A stretch of DNA of 64,000 bases. Source: Bradyrhizobium cenepequi. GTDB lineage: Bacteria > Pseudomonadota > Alphaproteobacteria > Rhizobiales > Xanthobacteraceae. Of the stretch, positions 27,376-37,242 are shown piece after piece. The position numbers and the translations under genes were made by a program. Under the pieces are notes generated by a model that saw nothing but the letters and a program-made list of their open reading frames with translations, was not told the DNA's origin and did no database searches. Position 1 is the stretch's first letter; each line of letters begins with the position of its first letter. The DNA lies in assembly GCF_020329485.1 (NCBI RefSeq), contig NZ_JAGKJI010000003.1, forward strand, positions 186,001 to 250,000, given 5' to 3'.

Positions 27376-27454
27376 GGTGGGCAAAGCGCAGCGTGCCCAC
27401 CATTTACGGTCGGTGCTAGAAGAGGTGGGCACGCTGCGCTTTGCCCACCCTACG
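27371..27454. repeat. Perfect 31-base inverted repeat between convergent genes
   Basis: Arms at 27371-27401 and 27424-27454 are exact reverse complements (each beginning CGTAGGGTGGGCAAAGCGCA in its own 5'-3' direction) with a 22-base loop. The GGTGGGCACGCTGCG core is a known type of Bradyrhizobium intergenic repeat. The outer CGTAGGG of each arm supplies the TAG stop codon of the gene entering it. It could act as a bidirectional terminator. Confidence 0.9.
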
Positions 27455-28685
27455 AATCTGAGTTGATCAGCGCACCCTCGGCGACAAGCTGCGCTATCTC
27501 ATCCTCCGAAAATCCTGCTTCGCGCAAGATTTCCTCGCCGTGTTCGCCGAGCCGCGGTGGATGACGGCGGATCGAGGGCGGGGTTTTGCTCCAGGTCGCG
27601 GCGGGGCCGGCGACGCGGAGTGTTCCTTCGGTCGGATGCTCGATGGACTGGATGAGTCCGACCGCGGCGAGATGGGGATCGTCGATCAGGCTGTCGAGAT
27701 CGTGCAGGGGAGCGTGCGGAATGTCGGCCTCTTCGAACAAGTTCATCCATTCGGCGGTGCTGCGGGTCTTCATCACTTTTGAAAACCAGTCGTAGACGAA
27801 ATCATAGTTGCGTGTGCGCGCCGAAATGCCGTTCAGCCGAGGATCGCGATCGGCTTCGTTCTTCAGGCCGATCTCGCGGAAGAAGGCGTCCCACTGCTTG
27901 TCGGAATAAACTAGCGCGCAGATATAACCGTCGCTGGTCTGGTAAGGACTGCGGTCCGGCGACAGCAATCGCGAATAGCCGGGCGGGCCGATCGGCGGCT
28001 CGAAACTCCGGCCGGCCATGTGGTCGCCGAGCACGAACTGCGCCATGGTCTCGAACATTGGGATTTCGATCGCCTGACCTTCGCCGGTACGGTCGCGATG
28101 GATCAACGCGACGAGGATCGCGTGCGTGGCGTTCAGGCCGACGATACGGTCGGCCATCGTGGCCGGCGAGTAGCGTGGTTCGCCGGTGATCTTGCCGGTG
28201 AGCGCCGGCAGCGCCGTCAGTCCCTGGATCAGATCATCGTAGGCCGGTCGCCCGGCATAGGGGCCGGTCTCTCCGAAGCCGTGCAGGCTCGCATAGACCA
28301 GCCTCGGATTGACCGCGAGCAGATCATCGGCGCCGAGCTTCAGACGCGCCATAGCGGCCGGCCGGACATTGTGAACGAAGACGTCGGCCGTCGATGCGAG
28401 GCGTAACAGCGCCTCACGCCCACCCGACGTCTTCAGATCGAGCACGATGGAACGCTTGTTACGGTTGCCCTGCAGGTACATCGCGCCCATTTTTGGATGG
28501 CGCATCGGCGCGGCATGGCGCATCACGTCGCCATCTGGACTTTCCACCTTGATCACGTCGGCGCCATAGTCGCCAAGGATCATGGTCGCATAGGGACCCA
28601 TCATGACGCTGGTGAGATCGATCACCTTGAAGCCGGCGAGGGGACCTGCCGGCTTCGCTGCGTGGTCTTGGGCACGCGCGCTCAA
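27450..28685 (-). CDS. CaiB/BaiF (family III) CoA-transferase
   Basis: A family III CoA-transferase of about 411 residues. The CoA-binding start FKVIDLTSVMMGPYATMILGDYGADVIKVE, RNKRSIVLDLK and the YDDLIQG segment (likely catalytic Asp) are visible, and the C-terminus ends EILREAGFSEDEIAQL. The start is probably TTG at 28685, because the upstream TRAP gene ends there in a TTGA overlap; the frame is open further upstream but inside that gene. The gene is thus the last member of a TRAP-transporter operon, implying that the imported acid is activated by this enzyme. It is a paralogue of, not a copy of, the transferase at 24.8 kb. Confidence 0.9.
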   Translation of the reverse strand: MSARAQDHAAKPAGPLAGFKVIDLTSVMMGPYATMILGDYGADVIKVESPDGDVMRHAAPMRHPKMGAMYLQGNRNKRSIVLDLKTSGGREALLRLASTADVFVHNVRPAAMARLKLGADDLLAVNPRLVYASLHGFGETGPYAGRPAYDDLIQGLTALPALTGKITGEPRYSPATMADRIVGLNATHAILVALIHRDRTGEGQAIEIPMFETMAQFVLGDHMAGRSFEPPIGPPGYSRLLSPDRSPYQTSDGYICALVYSDKQWDAFFREIGLKNEADRDPRLNGISARTRNYDFVYDWFSKVMKTRSTAEWMNLFEEADIPHAPLHDLDSLIDDPHLAAVGLIQSIEHPTEGTLRVAGPAATWSKTPPSIRRHPPRLGEHGEEILREAGFSEDEIAQLVAEGALINSDS

Positions 28686-29719
28686 CGGCCTGCAGCCAAA
28701 GCTTCGGTGAAGGCCTTGAACACCTCGGTGCCCGGCTTGCCGCGCTTGTTGATGTCCTTCACCCAATCCTCGGCGACGGATTTGAAGGCGGTGTCGAACT
28801 GCTTCTTGTCATCAGCGCTGAAGTTGATGACTTTCATGCCTTGCGACTTGATCTTCTCGGTCGCAGCCTTCTCGCCGTCCTCGAACCGCTTGCAGCCTTC
28901 GCGCGTGGTCTGTTCGCCGGCTTCGACCAGCGCCTTGCGTACCTTCTCGGGCAACGACCGGAACTTCGCCTCGCCCATCGAATAGGTGAAGATCGCTGTG
29001 CCGAAATTGAGCCCTTCGGTACCGGATTTCAGGATCTTGCCGAAATCGTAGGAAACCGAGCTTTGGTAGGAGAAGATCAGCCCGTCGAGCGTGCCGCGGG
29101 TGAGCGATTCATAGATTTCTGGCGCCGCCATCCGCACCGGCACCGCGCCGATCGAGCGCGTCATCAGGTCCATCGCGCCACCGGTAGTGCGGATCTTCAG
29201 GCCTTCGAGATCCTTCGCGGTCTTGATCTCGCGGCTGTTGGCGAGCTGGATCTGATAGGCGGGCAGCGCGATCGTCACCAGCGGGCGGAGCTGGTTCGGC
29301 GCGAATTCCTTGGTCTCGAGGATGTCGCCATTGTGCGAGATCTTGTAGAACGCGATCGACCCCTGGCATTCGGTCTCAAAGATGCCGGGCAGCTCGGCGA
29401 CCGCGGTCAGCGGGTATTTGTCCGATGAATAGGAGGGCACCACATAGGAAACGTCGGCGACGCCGGCGACAGTGATCTGCGCCATGTCCTTGGCTTTGCC
29501 GAGCTGCTCGGCGGGGAAGTGCTGGAAGGTGACCTGGCCGTTGGTCATCTTGGTCACAAGCTCGGAGAACGGCTTGCCAACCAGCTCGTGGATGACATGG
29601 CCGTTGGGCAGGCTGTCGGCGAGGCGCAACGTGATTTTTTCTTGGGCGGCGCTTGGAGACGTCACGGCCGCAATTGTCAGCGCAGCAAGGACGAAGCGTC
29701 TCTGCAGACGAAAGTTCAT
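28682..29719 (-). CDS. TRAP transporter substrate-binding protein (DctP-type), second copy
   Basis: A 345-residue periplasmic binding protein with a signal peptide (MNFRLQRRFVLAALTIAAVT, cleavage near AAQE). The DctP segment TGGAMDLMTRSIGAVPVRMAAPEIYESLTRGTLDG carries the conserved Arg that contacts a carboxylate. Two cysteines (TECQG, REGCKRF) match those in the other binding protein of this operon and may form a disulfide. It follows dctM by 25 bases. It presumably serves the same DctQM complex as the binding protein at 31.6 kb with a related ligand. Confidence 0.92.
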   Translation of the reverse strand: MNFRLQRRFVLAALTIAAVTSPSAAQEKITLRLADSLPNGHVIHELVGKPFSELVTKMTNGQVTFQHFPAEQLGKAKDMAQITVAGVADVSYVVPSYSSDKYPLTAVAELPGIFETECQGSIAFYKISHNGDILETKEFAPNQLRPLVTIALPAYQIQLANSREIKTAKDLEGLKIRTTGGAMDLMTRSIGAVPVRMAAPEIYESLTRGTLDGLIFSYQSSVSYDFGKILKSGTEGLNFGTAIFTYSMGEAKFRSLPEKVRKALVEAGEQTTREGCKRFEDGEKAATEKIKSQGMKVINFSADDKKQFDTAFKSVAEDWVKDINKRGKPGTEVFKAFTEALAAGR

Positions 29720-29744
29720 TTTGTTTTCTCTCCCTTTCTTTATG

Positions 29745-31034
29745 TCAGTAGCCCATCTTCATCGGCAGCCACAGGATGATCATCGGCCAGATCACCAGGA
29801 CAGCGATTGCGATCAGGTGGGCGATGAAATGCGGAAGAACGCCGTGAAACACCTCGCCGACCGGGCGCCCGGAATAGCGGGCCACCACGAAGCAGTTCAG
29901 CCCCACTGGCGGCGTGATCATGCCGACTTCGGCGGTGACAATCTTGATGACGCCGAACCAGAGCGGATCATAGCCGAGTGACTTGATCAGCGGCAGCACG
30001 ATCGGCACCGTCAGCACCAGGATCGCGATCTGGTCCATGAAGGAGCCGAGCACGATATAGCCGAACAGGATGATAGTGAGGATCAGCCAGGGCGGCACCT
30101 GCAAGCCGCCGACCCAGGTGACCAGGCTCTGCGTCACCTGCGTCAGCGTGAAGAAGTAGCCGAAGATCGAGGCGCCAAACAGGATCATCGCGATCATGCA
30201 GGTGCCATGCGCTGAGCGCAGCAGCGCGGCGCGCAGGCTCTTCCAGCTGATCTTGCCCTTCCAGAGCGCGAGGACGAACGCGCCGAAGGCGCCGAGCGCG
30301 GAGGCTTCGGTCGGCGTAGCAACGCCGGTATAGATCACGCCGGTCACCATGCCGAACAGCAGCAGCATCGGGCCGACCACCTGGAGCATGCGGAGTTTCT
30401 CCGCGAGCGAGACCGGCGGAGCCGACGGCGCGCGTGATGGATCCTGCCAGGCCAGGAACCAGACTGTCGCGATGATGGTGAAGGTGACGAGGATACCTGG
30501 AATGACGCCGCCGATCAGCAGCGCGCCGATATTCACTTCGGCGAGCAGGCCATAGATGACGAGCGCCACGGATGGCGGGATCAGCATTGCCAGCGTGCCC
30601 GAGATCGCCACCACGCCGGCCGCCATTTTCGGCTCATATCCCTGCTTGAGCATCGCCGGCAGGCTGGTTGCTGACAGCGTTGCAGCGGAAGCGGTGCTGG
30701 TGCCGCAGATCGCGCCGAAGCCGGCGCCGGCGAGCGCGGTCGCCATGCCGAGCCCGCCCGGGATGCGTCCGACCCAGGCGGCGGTCGCCTTGAATAGATC
30801 GTCGGCGATGCCGCTGACCAGCACGAACTCCGCCATCAGCAGGAACATCGGGATGGTGATGAGCTCGTAGGAGGTCACTGCAGACAACGGCGCGGTCTGC
30901 AGAATGCCTGACAGCATCGGCATGCCGCCGATCAGATAGAGACCGAGCACCCCCGAACCGGCCATGGCAAAGCCAACCGGCGTGCCGATCGCAAGCAGAA
31001 CGAACAGCACGATCATCGCGAGCGTGAGTGTCAT
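29745..31034 (-). CDS. TRAP transporter large permease (DctM-type)
   Basis: A 429-residue integral membrane protein with about twelve hydrophobic segments that drives sodium-coupled uptake of an organic acid. Family segments include GAGFGAICGTSTASAATLSA, the re-entrant loop carrying conserved Ser/Thr, and VGLNCFVVARYSG near the end. The ATG at 31034 overlaps the dctQ stop (ATGA) and begins MTLTLAMIVLF, as expected; an in-frame extension upstream lies within dctQ. It is in one operon with dctQ and both binding proteins. Confidence 0.93.
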   Translation of the reverse strand: MTLTLAMIVLFVLLAIGTPVGFAMAGSGVLGLYLIGGMPMLSGILQTAPLSAVTSYELITIPMFLLMAEFVLVSGIADDLFKATAAWVGRIPGGLGMATALAGAGFGAICGTSTASAATLSATSLPAMLKQGYEPKMAAGVVAISGTLAMLIPPSVALVIYGLLAEVNIGALLIGGVIPGILVTFTIIATVWFLAWQDPSRAPSAPPVSLAEKLRMLQVVGPMLLLFGMVTGVIYTGVATPTEASALGAFGAFVLALWKGKISWKSLRAALLRSAHGTCMIAMILFGASIFGYFFTLTQVTQSLVTWVGGLQVPPWLILTIILFGYIVLGSFMDQIAILVLTVPIVLPLIKSLGYDPLWFGVIKIVTAEVGMITPPVGLNCFVVARYSGRPVGEVFHGVLPHFIAHLIAIAVLVIWPMIILWLPMKMGY

Positions 31035-31579
31035 TCGAAGGTTTCCCCAGTGGTGTGCGACGACGGCAGCGCGATCAACGCGCGGCCGGTGGCCAGCGAG
31101 AGGAGGTGACCGATCAGGTGCAGCGCAAGGCGCAGCGTGATCAGCCCGGCCCCAAAGGGGACGAGCGCAATCGACGGCCACATCGGCCAGGGAATGGCGC
31201 CTGCCATGACGTCGGCAGACTGGAAACTGTCGACGGCACGGAGGAAGCCGAGATAGGCGATCAGGGTAAACACCATGATGCCGACGATGCAGGTGATGAT
31301 CTCGGAGATGCGGATCATCGCTGGCGAGAACTTCTGCTGCAGGATATCGACGCTCACATGGGCATGGCTCGCATAGGCTTCCGACAGCACCAGGAAGAAG
31401 ATGCCGGCCATCAGATAGAGCGAGATCAGGTCATAGGCCCAGGAGAATGGCTTGTTGAATGCGTAGCGCATGATGACATCGCCGAACACGATGATCATGA
31501 TGGCGAACATGAACGCTGCCGCCACGGTGGAGGCGATCTTCTCGATCGTCGCCAGCGCCTTCAATATTCCGTCGAGCAA
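31031..31579 (-). CDS. TRAP transporter small permease (DctQ-type)
   Basis: A 182-residue protein with four predicted transmembrane helices (near 15-35, 50-70, 90-112 and 135-160), the size and topology of DctQ. The segment FGDVIMRYAFNKPFSWAYDL contains the conserved Arg-Tyr and Trp region. It partners DctM in the permease. It lies 17 bases after the first binding-protein gene and overlaps dctM by four bases. Confidence 0.92.
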   Translation of the reverse strand: MLDGILKALATIEKIASTVAAAFMFAIMIIVFGDVIMRYAFNKPFSWAYDLISLYLMAGIFFLVLSEAYASHAHVSVDILQQKFSPAMIRISEIITCIVGIMVFTLIAYLGFLRAVDSFQSADVMAGAIPWPMWPSIALVPFGAGLITLRLALHLIGHLLSLATGRALIALPSSHTTGETFE

Positions 31580-31596
31580 AATTAGCTCCCCCGAGT

Positions 31597-32628
31597 TTAC
31601 TTGGCCGGAACGGCCGCCACTGCGGCGTCAAACTCCTTCAGCGCCTCGCTGCCGCGCTTGCCGCGCGCGTCGAGGCCTTCCGACCAGGTCTTGCCGACGC
31701 CCTTCATCAGGTTCTTGAATTTCGCGCTGGCGTCAGGCGACAGCGTCTCGAACTTGACGCCTGCGGCCTCCATCGATCTCTTGGTCTCGTCGTCCGATTT
31801 CTGGACCTGCTGGCAAGCGGAGGGAATGATCTCCTCGGCGACATCGACCATCGCCTTCTGCACTTCGGGCGAAAGCTTCTTCCAGACGGTTTCGCTGATC
31901 GAATAGGCGACGACGAAACTGGCAAAGCCCAATCCATCGGTCGAGTATTTCACGAGCTTGTCGGCGCCATAGGCGACCACGCTTTCGAGCGGGAACAGGA
32001 GCCCGTCCATGGTGCCGCGCGACAGCGATTCATAGGCATCGGGCGCTGCCATGCGCACCGGCACCGCGCCAATCGCGCGCAGCGTGAGGTCCTGCGCGCC
32101 GCCCGTGGAACGCAGCTTCAGGCCGGCGACATCGCCGACATCCTTGACCGGCTGCTTGACGGTGAAGATGCGATATTGCGGCAGGCTGACCGCGAGCAGC
32201 AGGCGGATATTGTTGGCGGTATAATCCTGCTGCGCAATGACGCCGTTCCGCGCGAGCTTCCAATAGGCCAGCGTCCCCTGGCAGGAGTGCTCAAACGCGC
32301 CCGGCAGCATCGCGACTTCCGACACCGGCATTTTGTCGGAGACATAGGCCGGCGCGACATAGCCAATATCGGCGACACCGGTCTGCGTCAGCTTCAGCAT
32401 GTCGGCGGCCTTGCCAAGCTGCTGCGCCGGATAGTGCTCGAAGGTCACCGCGTTGTTGGTGCGCTTCTTGACCTCCTCCATCCAGGGCTCGAGGACGAGC
32501 TTGACGAGGTAATGGCCCTTTGGAAAGGAATCCGCCACCCGCAGGTGAAGCGGTTCGGCGGCCTGCGCCAGAACTGTCGATGCAGCCAGGAAAGCGCAAC
32601 CGACAAGGGTCCGCCCGATCGCTACCAT
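31597..32628 (-). CDS. TRAP transporter substrate-binding protein (DctP-type), first copy
   Basis: A 343-residue binding protein starting MVAIGRTLVGCAFLAASTVL with a signal peptide cut near AQAA. It is clearly paralogous to the binding protein at 28.7 kb: shared segments include QLGKAADM, CQGTLAYWKLARNG, TGGAQDLTLRAIGAVPVRMAAP and YESLSRGTMDGL. Cysteines in HSCQG and PSACQQ are at corresponding places. The ATG at 32628 has GGGAGG 7 bases upstream. First gene of the leftward TRAP operon. Ligand unknown, expected to be an organic acid. Confidence 0.92.
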   Translation of the reverse strand: MVAIGRTLVGCAFLAASTVLAQAAEPLHLRVADSFPKGHYLVKLVLEPWMEEVKKRTNNAVTFEHYPAQQLGKAADMLKLTQTGVADIGYVAPAYVSDKMPVSEVAMLPGAFEHSCQGTLAYWKLARNGVIAQQDYTANNIRLLLAVSLPQYRIFTVKQPVKDVGDVAGLKLRSTGGAQDLTLRAIGAVPVRMAAPDAYESLSRGTMDGLLFPLESVVAYGADKLVKYSTDGLGFASFVVAYSISETVWKKLSPEVQKAMVDVAEEIIPSACQQVQKSDDETKRSMEAAGVKFETLSPDASAKFKNLMKGVGKTWSEGLDARGKRGSEALKEFDAAVAAVPAK

Positions 32629-32813
32629 ATATCCTCCCTGAGACGTGTTGTTGTTGGAAGTAGCTGCGCATAAACGAAATTGATCGTCAAGAACGGCGCG
32701 CAAGCTGAAGACGCTAACCGCCACAACCGGAAAGCGCGGCCCGCGCGGGCGCGAATTGACTTTGCGGAGGGATCGGCCGCAAATGCACCAACCAACATCA
32801 CGAGGAACACACC

Positions 32814-34046
32814 ATGGTTGACGCGCTGATCATTGATGCATGCAGGACGCCGCGAGGCATCGGCAAGGCGGGCAAAGGCGCGCTGTCAGGCATCCATCCG
32901 CAGCAGCTCGGCGCCACGGTGCTGCGCACGCTGGCCGATCGCACCGGCATCGATACCGCAGATGTCGACGACATCATCTGGGGCACCAGTTCCCAGCGCG
33001 GCGCGCAGAGCGGCGATCTCGGCCGCATGTCGGCGCTGGATGCCGGCTACGACGTGAAGGCGAGTGGCGTCACGCTCGATCGCTTCTGCGGTTCCGGCAT
33101 CACCAGCGTCAACATGGCCGCCGCTGCGATCATGTCGGGCTCCGAGGATCTCGTGATCGCCGGCGGCACGGAAATGATGTCGATGGAGGGGCGGCGCGGC
33201 GAGGGGCCGTTCATGATGGATGCCGGCAATCTTCGCCTGCGCGCAAGGCATCCGCAATCGCACCAAGGCGTCTGCGCCGACGCGGTGGCGACGCTCGAGG
33301 GCATCACGCGACGGGATGTCGACGAATTCGGGGTGGAGAGCCAGAAACGTGCGGCAGCCGCGATCAAAGGCGGCCATTTCGACAAGAGCCTGGTTCCGGT
33401 CTATCGCGAGGATGGCACGCTTGCGCTCGACAAGGAGGAATATCCGCGGCCGCAGACCACGCTGGAAGGGCTCGCGGCGCTGAAGCCTGCCTTTCCGGCG
33501 ATCGCCGATTATGCCCTCGATGACAAGGGCACGACCTATCGCAAGCTGATCGTGGAGAAATATCCCTATCTCGACATCGACTTTGTCCATCACGCGGGAA
33601 ATTCGTCCGGCGTGGTCGACGGCTCCGCCGCGATCCTGTTGGCATCGCCCAACTACGCCAGGAGCCACGGCCTGAAGCCGCGGGCGCGCGTGGTCGCGAT
33701 GGCCAATATGGGGGATTCGCCGACGTTGATGCTGAACGCGCCGGTGCCGGCGGCACGCAAGGTGCTGGCCAAGGCCGGGCTGACGCTCGACGACATCGAC
33801 CTGTTCGAGATCAACGAAGCCTTTGCCGTGGTCGCAGAGAAATTCATCCGCGACCTCAAGCTCGATCGCGAGAAGGTCAACGTCAATGGCGGCGCGATCG
33901 CGCTCGGTCATCCGATCGGCGCGACCGGCTCGATCCTGATCGGCACGATGCTGGACGAGCTGGAGCGGCGTGATCTCAAGCGCGGTCTGGTGACGATGTG
34001 TGCCGCCGGCGGCATGGCGCCCGCAATCATCATCGAGCGGGTATGA
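32814..34046 (+). CDS. Acetyl-CoA acetyltransferase (thiolase)
   Basis: A 410-residue thiolase. The acyl-accepting Cys92 is in DRFCGSG, His is in NEAFAVVAEKF and in GGAIALGHPIGATGS, and the second catalytic Cys is in MCAAGGMAPA near the C-terminus. It catalyses thiolytic cleavage of 3-oxoacyl-CoA or the reverse condensation. It is divergent from the TRAP operon by 185 bases and appears transcribed alone. In this setting it would complete degradation of the acyl-CoA to acetyl-CoA. Confidence 0.94.
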   Translation: MVDALIIDACRTPRGIGKAGKGALSGIHPQQLGATVLRTLADRTGIDTADVDDIIWGTSSQRGAQSGDLGRMSALDAGYDVKASGVTLDRFCGSGITSVNMAAAAIMSGSEDLVIAGGTEMMSMEGRRGEGPFMMDAGNLRLRARHPQSHQGVCADAVATLEGITRRDVDEFGVESQKRAAAAIKGGHFDKSLVPVYREDGTLALDKEEYPRPQTTLEGLAALKPAFPAIADYALDDKGTTYRKLIVEKYPYLDIDFVHHAGNSSGVVDGSAAILLASPNYARSHGLKPRARVVAMANMGDSPTLMLNAPVPAARKVLAKAGLTLDDIDLFEINEAFAVVAEKFIRDLKLDREKVNVNGGAIALGHPIGATGSILIGTMLDELERRDLKRGLVTMCAAGGMAPAIIIERV

Positions 34047-34418
34047 CGGGGACGATTCAAGCACGGCGAAACTGCAGCTCGTGTGCCACGTCTTCGGTAA
34101 AGCGCTTTCGATTCTGATCGAGTCAGAGCCGAAACCAGCACGCGACTCGATCTGAGGCCCGATCATGACGAGCGCCAAATATTGCGCCAGCAGAACTGCC
34201 GACCCTTTTTCAAAATGAACGATCTGGCCGCGGATCGCCGCGGGGGGAGTGAAATTTGATCGGACAATTCCGGGATGAAGCTCTAAACTCATTACGATAA
34301 TCTTCCTGTCGGGACCCCGGCTGCGGCAAGCCGTTGCCTGGCTCCCGACCAAGGCGATCCTTGTCCGCTGAAGTGTCGTTCCAACACGCCCTCGCAGTAA
34401 CAACGTCACGGCTTCGCG
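34047..34418. other. Gene-free stretch between thiolase and cyoA
   Basis: No convincing gene. A weak hairpin (TTCG-ATT-CTGA and TCAG-AGC-CGAA, 34107-34133) could end thiolase transcription. The right half must contain the cyo promoter; I see no clear Fnr or other named box. Short frames here are interrupted and lack ribosome sites. Confidence 0.4.
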
Positions 34419-35252
34419 ATGAACATCCTCGATCCGCAAGGTCCGATCGCCGCTGCCCAGAAGACAATTCTGATCGATTCGATCGGGATCATGCTGGCGA
34501 TCGTCCTGCCGACCATCGCTGCCATCTTTGCCTTTGCATTCTGGTTTCGCGAGTCCAATCCACGGGCAACCTATCAACCTCATTGGGCGTATTCCGGCCG
34601 CCTCGAGCTCGTCGTGTGGTCGATCCCGACGCTGACGATTATCCTGCTCGGCGGCGTCGCATGGATCGGATCGCATCAACTGGATCCTGCCCGGCCGATT
34701 GATGGGACCGGCGCGCCGGTTCGTATCCAGGTCGTGTCGCTCGATTGGAAATGGCTCTTCATCTACCCGGACCAGAGGATTGCGACGGTCAACACGTTGA
34801 CGGTGCCCGTTGGCTCTCCCCTCGATCTTGAACTGACCTCTGGCAGCGTGATGAATGCGTTCTTCATCCCGCAGCTTGGCAGCATGATCTACACGATGAA
34901 TGGCATGATGACGCGGTTGAAGCTGCGGGCCGACAATCCAGGCACCCTTCAGGGCCTGTCATCCCATTTCAGCGGGGATGGTTTTCCCAATATGATGTTC
35001 GACGTTCAGGTCGTACCGCAGCTTGAGTTTCCTGATTGGGTTGCACGAACGGCCCAGACGGATCGTGTCTTGAACGCGGAGAGCTATGGAAAGCTCGCCC
35101 AGCAATCAGTCGAGACGGCGACATCGACCTATCGGCTCGAAGATCCGCGGCTGTTCCACGCCATCGTGACCCAGCAGATACCCGCTGGTCCAGGACCGAA
35201 GCTGACCTCGGAAAGCGTCCAGCCGCATATCGGAGACCATGATGTTCGGTAA
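34419..35252 (+). CDS. cyoA: Cytochrome o ubiquinol oxidase subunit II
   Basis: A 277-residue subunit II of a haem-copper quinol oxidase. Two transmembrane helices (about 22-44 and 66-84) are followed by a cupredoxin domain lacking the CuA ligands, with [18 protein letters not shown] as in CyoA. Hence it accepts electrons from quinol and not cytochrome c. The N-terminus [14 protein letters not shown] begins at what is the mature start in lipoprotein CyoA proteins. No lipobox precedes it, and an in-frame TAA lies seven codons upstream. It overlaps cyoB by 14 bases. Confidence 0.92.
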   Translation: MNILDPQGPIAAAQKTILIDSIGIMLAIVLPTIAAIFAFAFWFRESNPRATYQPHWAYSGRLELVVWSIPTLTIILLGGVAWIGSHQLDPARPIDGTGAPVRIQVVSLDWKWLFIYPDQRIATVNTLTVPVGSPLDLELTSGSVMNAFFIPQLGSMIYTMNGMMTRLKLRADNPGTLQGLSSHFSGDGFPNMMFDVQVVPQLEFPDWVARTAQTDRVLNAESYGKLAQQSVETATSTYRLEDPRLFHAIVTQQIPAGPGPKLTSESVQPHIGDHDVR

Positions 35253-37239
35253 GCTGAGCTGGTCCGCCATTCCGATCGATCAGCCGATTCCGATGATCGC
35301 CTCTGGGGTGGTCGCGCTCGTCATTCTCGGCGTTCTCGCTTGGGTCGTCCTTGCCGGCCACCTGCCATATCTCTGGCGCGAATGGATCACCAGCGTCGAC
35401 CACAAGCGGATCGGTGTCATGTACACCTTGCTCGCCATGGTTATGCTGCTGCGCGGATTTTCCGACGCGCTGATGATGCGGTCGCAGCAGGCGGTTGCGT
35501 TCCAGTCGCAAGGCTATTTGCCGCCGGAGCACTATAACCAGATCTTCTCCGCGCACGGCACCATCATGATCTTCTTCGTGGCGATGCCATTCGTGATCGG
35601 GTTGATGAATCTGGTGGTGCCGCTGCAACTCGGCGTGCGCGACGTGGCGTTTCCGACCCTGAATTCCGTCGGCTTCTGGCTCACGGCGACAGGCGCGCTG
35701 CTGGTCAACATCTCGCTCGTGGTAGGCGAGTTCGCGCGCACCGGATGGCTGCCTTATCCGCCGCTGTCGGAACTCACTTATTCTCCGGGTGTGGGCGTCG
35801 ACTATTATCTCTGGGCGCTCCAGATCTCCGGCGTCGGCACGCTCGTTGCCGGCATCAATCTCGTCACCACCGTGCTGAAGCTGCGCACCAGGGGCATGAC
35901 ATATTTGCGCATGCCGATGTTCTGCTGGACCACGCTCGCCTCAAATCTCCTGATCGTGGCGGCGTTTCCGATCCTCACAGCAACGCTGGCGATGCTGATT
36001 CTCGATCGCTATTTCGGCTTCCATTTCTTCACCAATGAGGCCGGCGGCAACGTGATGATGTTCATGAACCTGATCTGGGCGTGGGGCCACCCGGAGGTCT
36101 ACATCCTGGTGTTGCCTGCGTTCGGAATCTTCTCTGAGGTGGTCTCGACGTTTTCGGGCAAGCCGCTGTTCGGATACCGCTCGATGGTGCTCGCGACCAT
36201 GGCGATCTGTGTCATCTCCTTCATGGTGTGGCTGCATCATTTCTTCACCATGGGCGCCGGTCCCACCGTCAATGCGATATTTGGGATCGCCAGCATGATC
36301 ATCGCGGTGCCGACCGGCGTGAAGATCTACAATTGGCTGTTCACGATGTATGGTGGACGGATCCGCTTCGATACGCCGATGCTGTGGGCGATCGGATTCA
36401 TGGTGACGTTCATCCTTGGTGGCCTCACTGGCGTGCTGGTCGCCGTGCCGCCGGCGGACTTCCTGCTTCACAACAGCCTGTTCCTGGTCGCGCATTTCCA
36501 CAACGTGATCATCGGCGGCGTGCTGTTCGGCGCTTTCGCGGGCTATGCCTACTGGTTTCCGAAGGCGTTCGGATTCCGCCTGCATGAGGGACTCGGCAAG
36601 GCGGCGTTCTGGTGCTGGCTGATTGGGTTCTACGTTGCGTTCATGCCGCTCTATGCGGTCGGCTTTCTCGGCATGACGCGGCGAATGCAGCACTACGACG
36701 TTCCGGAATGGCGGCCTTGGCTCCTGATCGCTGCGGCCGGCGCCGTCATCATCCTGATCGGGATCGTCTTCCAGATCATGCAGCTTGTGGTGAGCATTCG
36801 GCATCGCGAAGAGTTGCGCGACCGCACTGGCGATCCCTGGGACGGGCGCTCGCTGGAATGGGCAACGGCCTCGCCGCCGCCAGTGTTCAATTTCGCGATT
36901 CCACCTGACGTGACCGGGGAAGATGCCTACTGGTCACTGAAGGTACATGCCAAGCAGCAGAGCCTCGGGAAGCGCGAGCCGGACTATAAGGACATCGAGA
37001 TGCCGCGCAATTCCCCGACCGGCTTCGTGTGCGCCTTCTTCGCGACCATTATGGGCTTTGCGTTGATCTGGCACATCTGGTGGATGGTCGCGGCCGGCGC
37101 GATCGGCGCCTTCACTACCTTCGTCGCATTCGCATGGCGCGACCATGACGAATACGTCATCTCGGCGAACGAGGTGGCGCGCATCGACCGCGCCAATGTC
37201 GAGGAGCGGCGCGCCATGACCAGTCTTGCGGAGGCCTGA
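35239..37239 (+). CDS. cyoB: Cytochrome o ubiquinol oxidase subunit I
   Basis: A 666-residue catalytic subunit with about fifteen transmembrane helices, reducing oxygen to water while pumping protons. The quinol-site residues known from E. coli CyoB are present: [13 protein letters not shown] (Arg and Asp) and [13 protein letters not shown] (His and Gln). Haem/copper ligands are in the HGTIM, WGHPEVY, WLHH and AHFHNV segments. These identify a bo3-type ubiquinol oxidase. An ATG pair exists at 35239/35242. It is the largest gene of the cyoABCD operon. Confidence 0.96.
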   Translation: MMFGKLSWSAIPIDQPIPMIASGVVALVILGVLAWVVLAGHLPYLWREWITSVDHKRIGVMYTLLAMVMLLRGFSDALMMRSQQAVAFQSQGYLPPEHYNQIFSAHGTIMIFFVAMPFVIGLMNLVVPLQLGVRDVAFPTLNSVGFWLTATGALLVNISLVVGEFARTGWLPYPPLSELTYSPGVGVDYYLWALQISGVGTLVAGINLVTTVLKLRTRGMTYLRMPMFCWTTLASNLLIVAAFPILTATLAMLILDRYFGFHFFTNEAGGNVMMFMNLIWAWGHPEVYILVLPAFGIFSEVVSTFSGKPLFGYRSMVLATMAICVISFMVWLHHFFTMGAGPTVNAIFGIASMIIAVPTGVKIYNWLFTMYGGRIRFDTPMLWAIGFMVTFILGGLTGVLVAVPPADFLLHNSLFLVAHFHNVIIGGVLFGAFAGYAYWFPKAFGFRLHEGLGKAAFWCWLIGFYVAFMPLYAVGFLGMTRRMQHYDVPEWRPWLLIAAAGAVIILIGIVFQIMQLVVSIRHREELRDRTGDPWDGRSLEWATASPPPVFNFAIPPDVTGEDAYWSLKVHAKQQSLGKREPDYKDIEMPRNSPTGFVCAFFATIMGFALIWHIWWMVAAGAIGAFTTFVAFAWRDHDEYVISANEVARIDRANVEERRAMTSLAEA

Positions 37240-37242
37240 GCC

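Noticed and set aside
34107..34133. Inverted repeat resembling the repressor operator
   Set aside because: The half-sites (TTCG...CTGA) do not fit TTTCNGA/TCNGAAA, and the spacing differs; treated as a weak hairpin only.
32886..34679. 597-codon open frame on the minus strand
   Set aside because: It covers the thiolase gene and the start of cyoA in antisense; the sense genes have full catalytic motifs and the antisense product has none.
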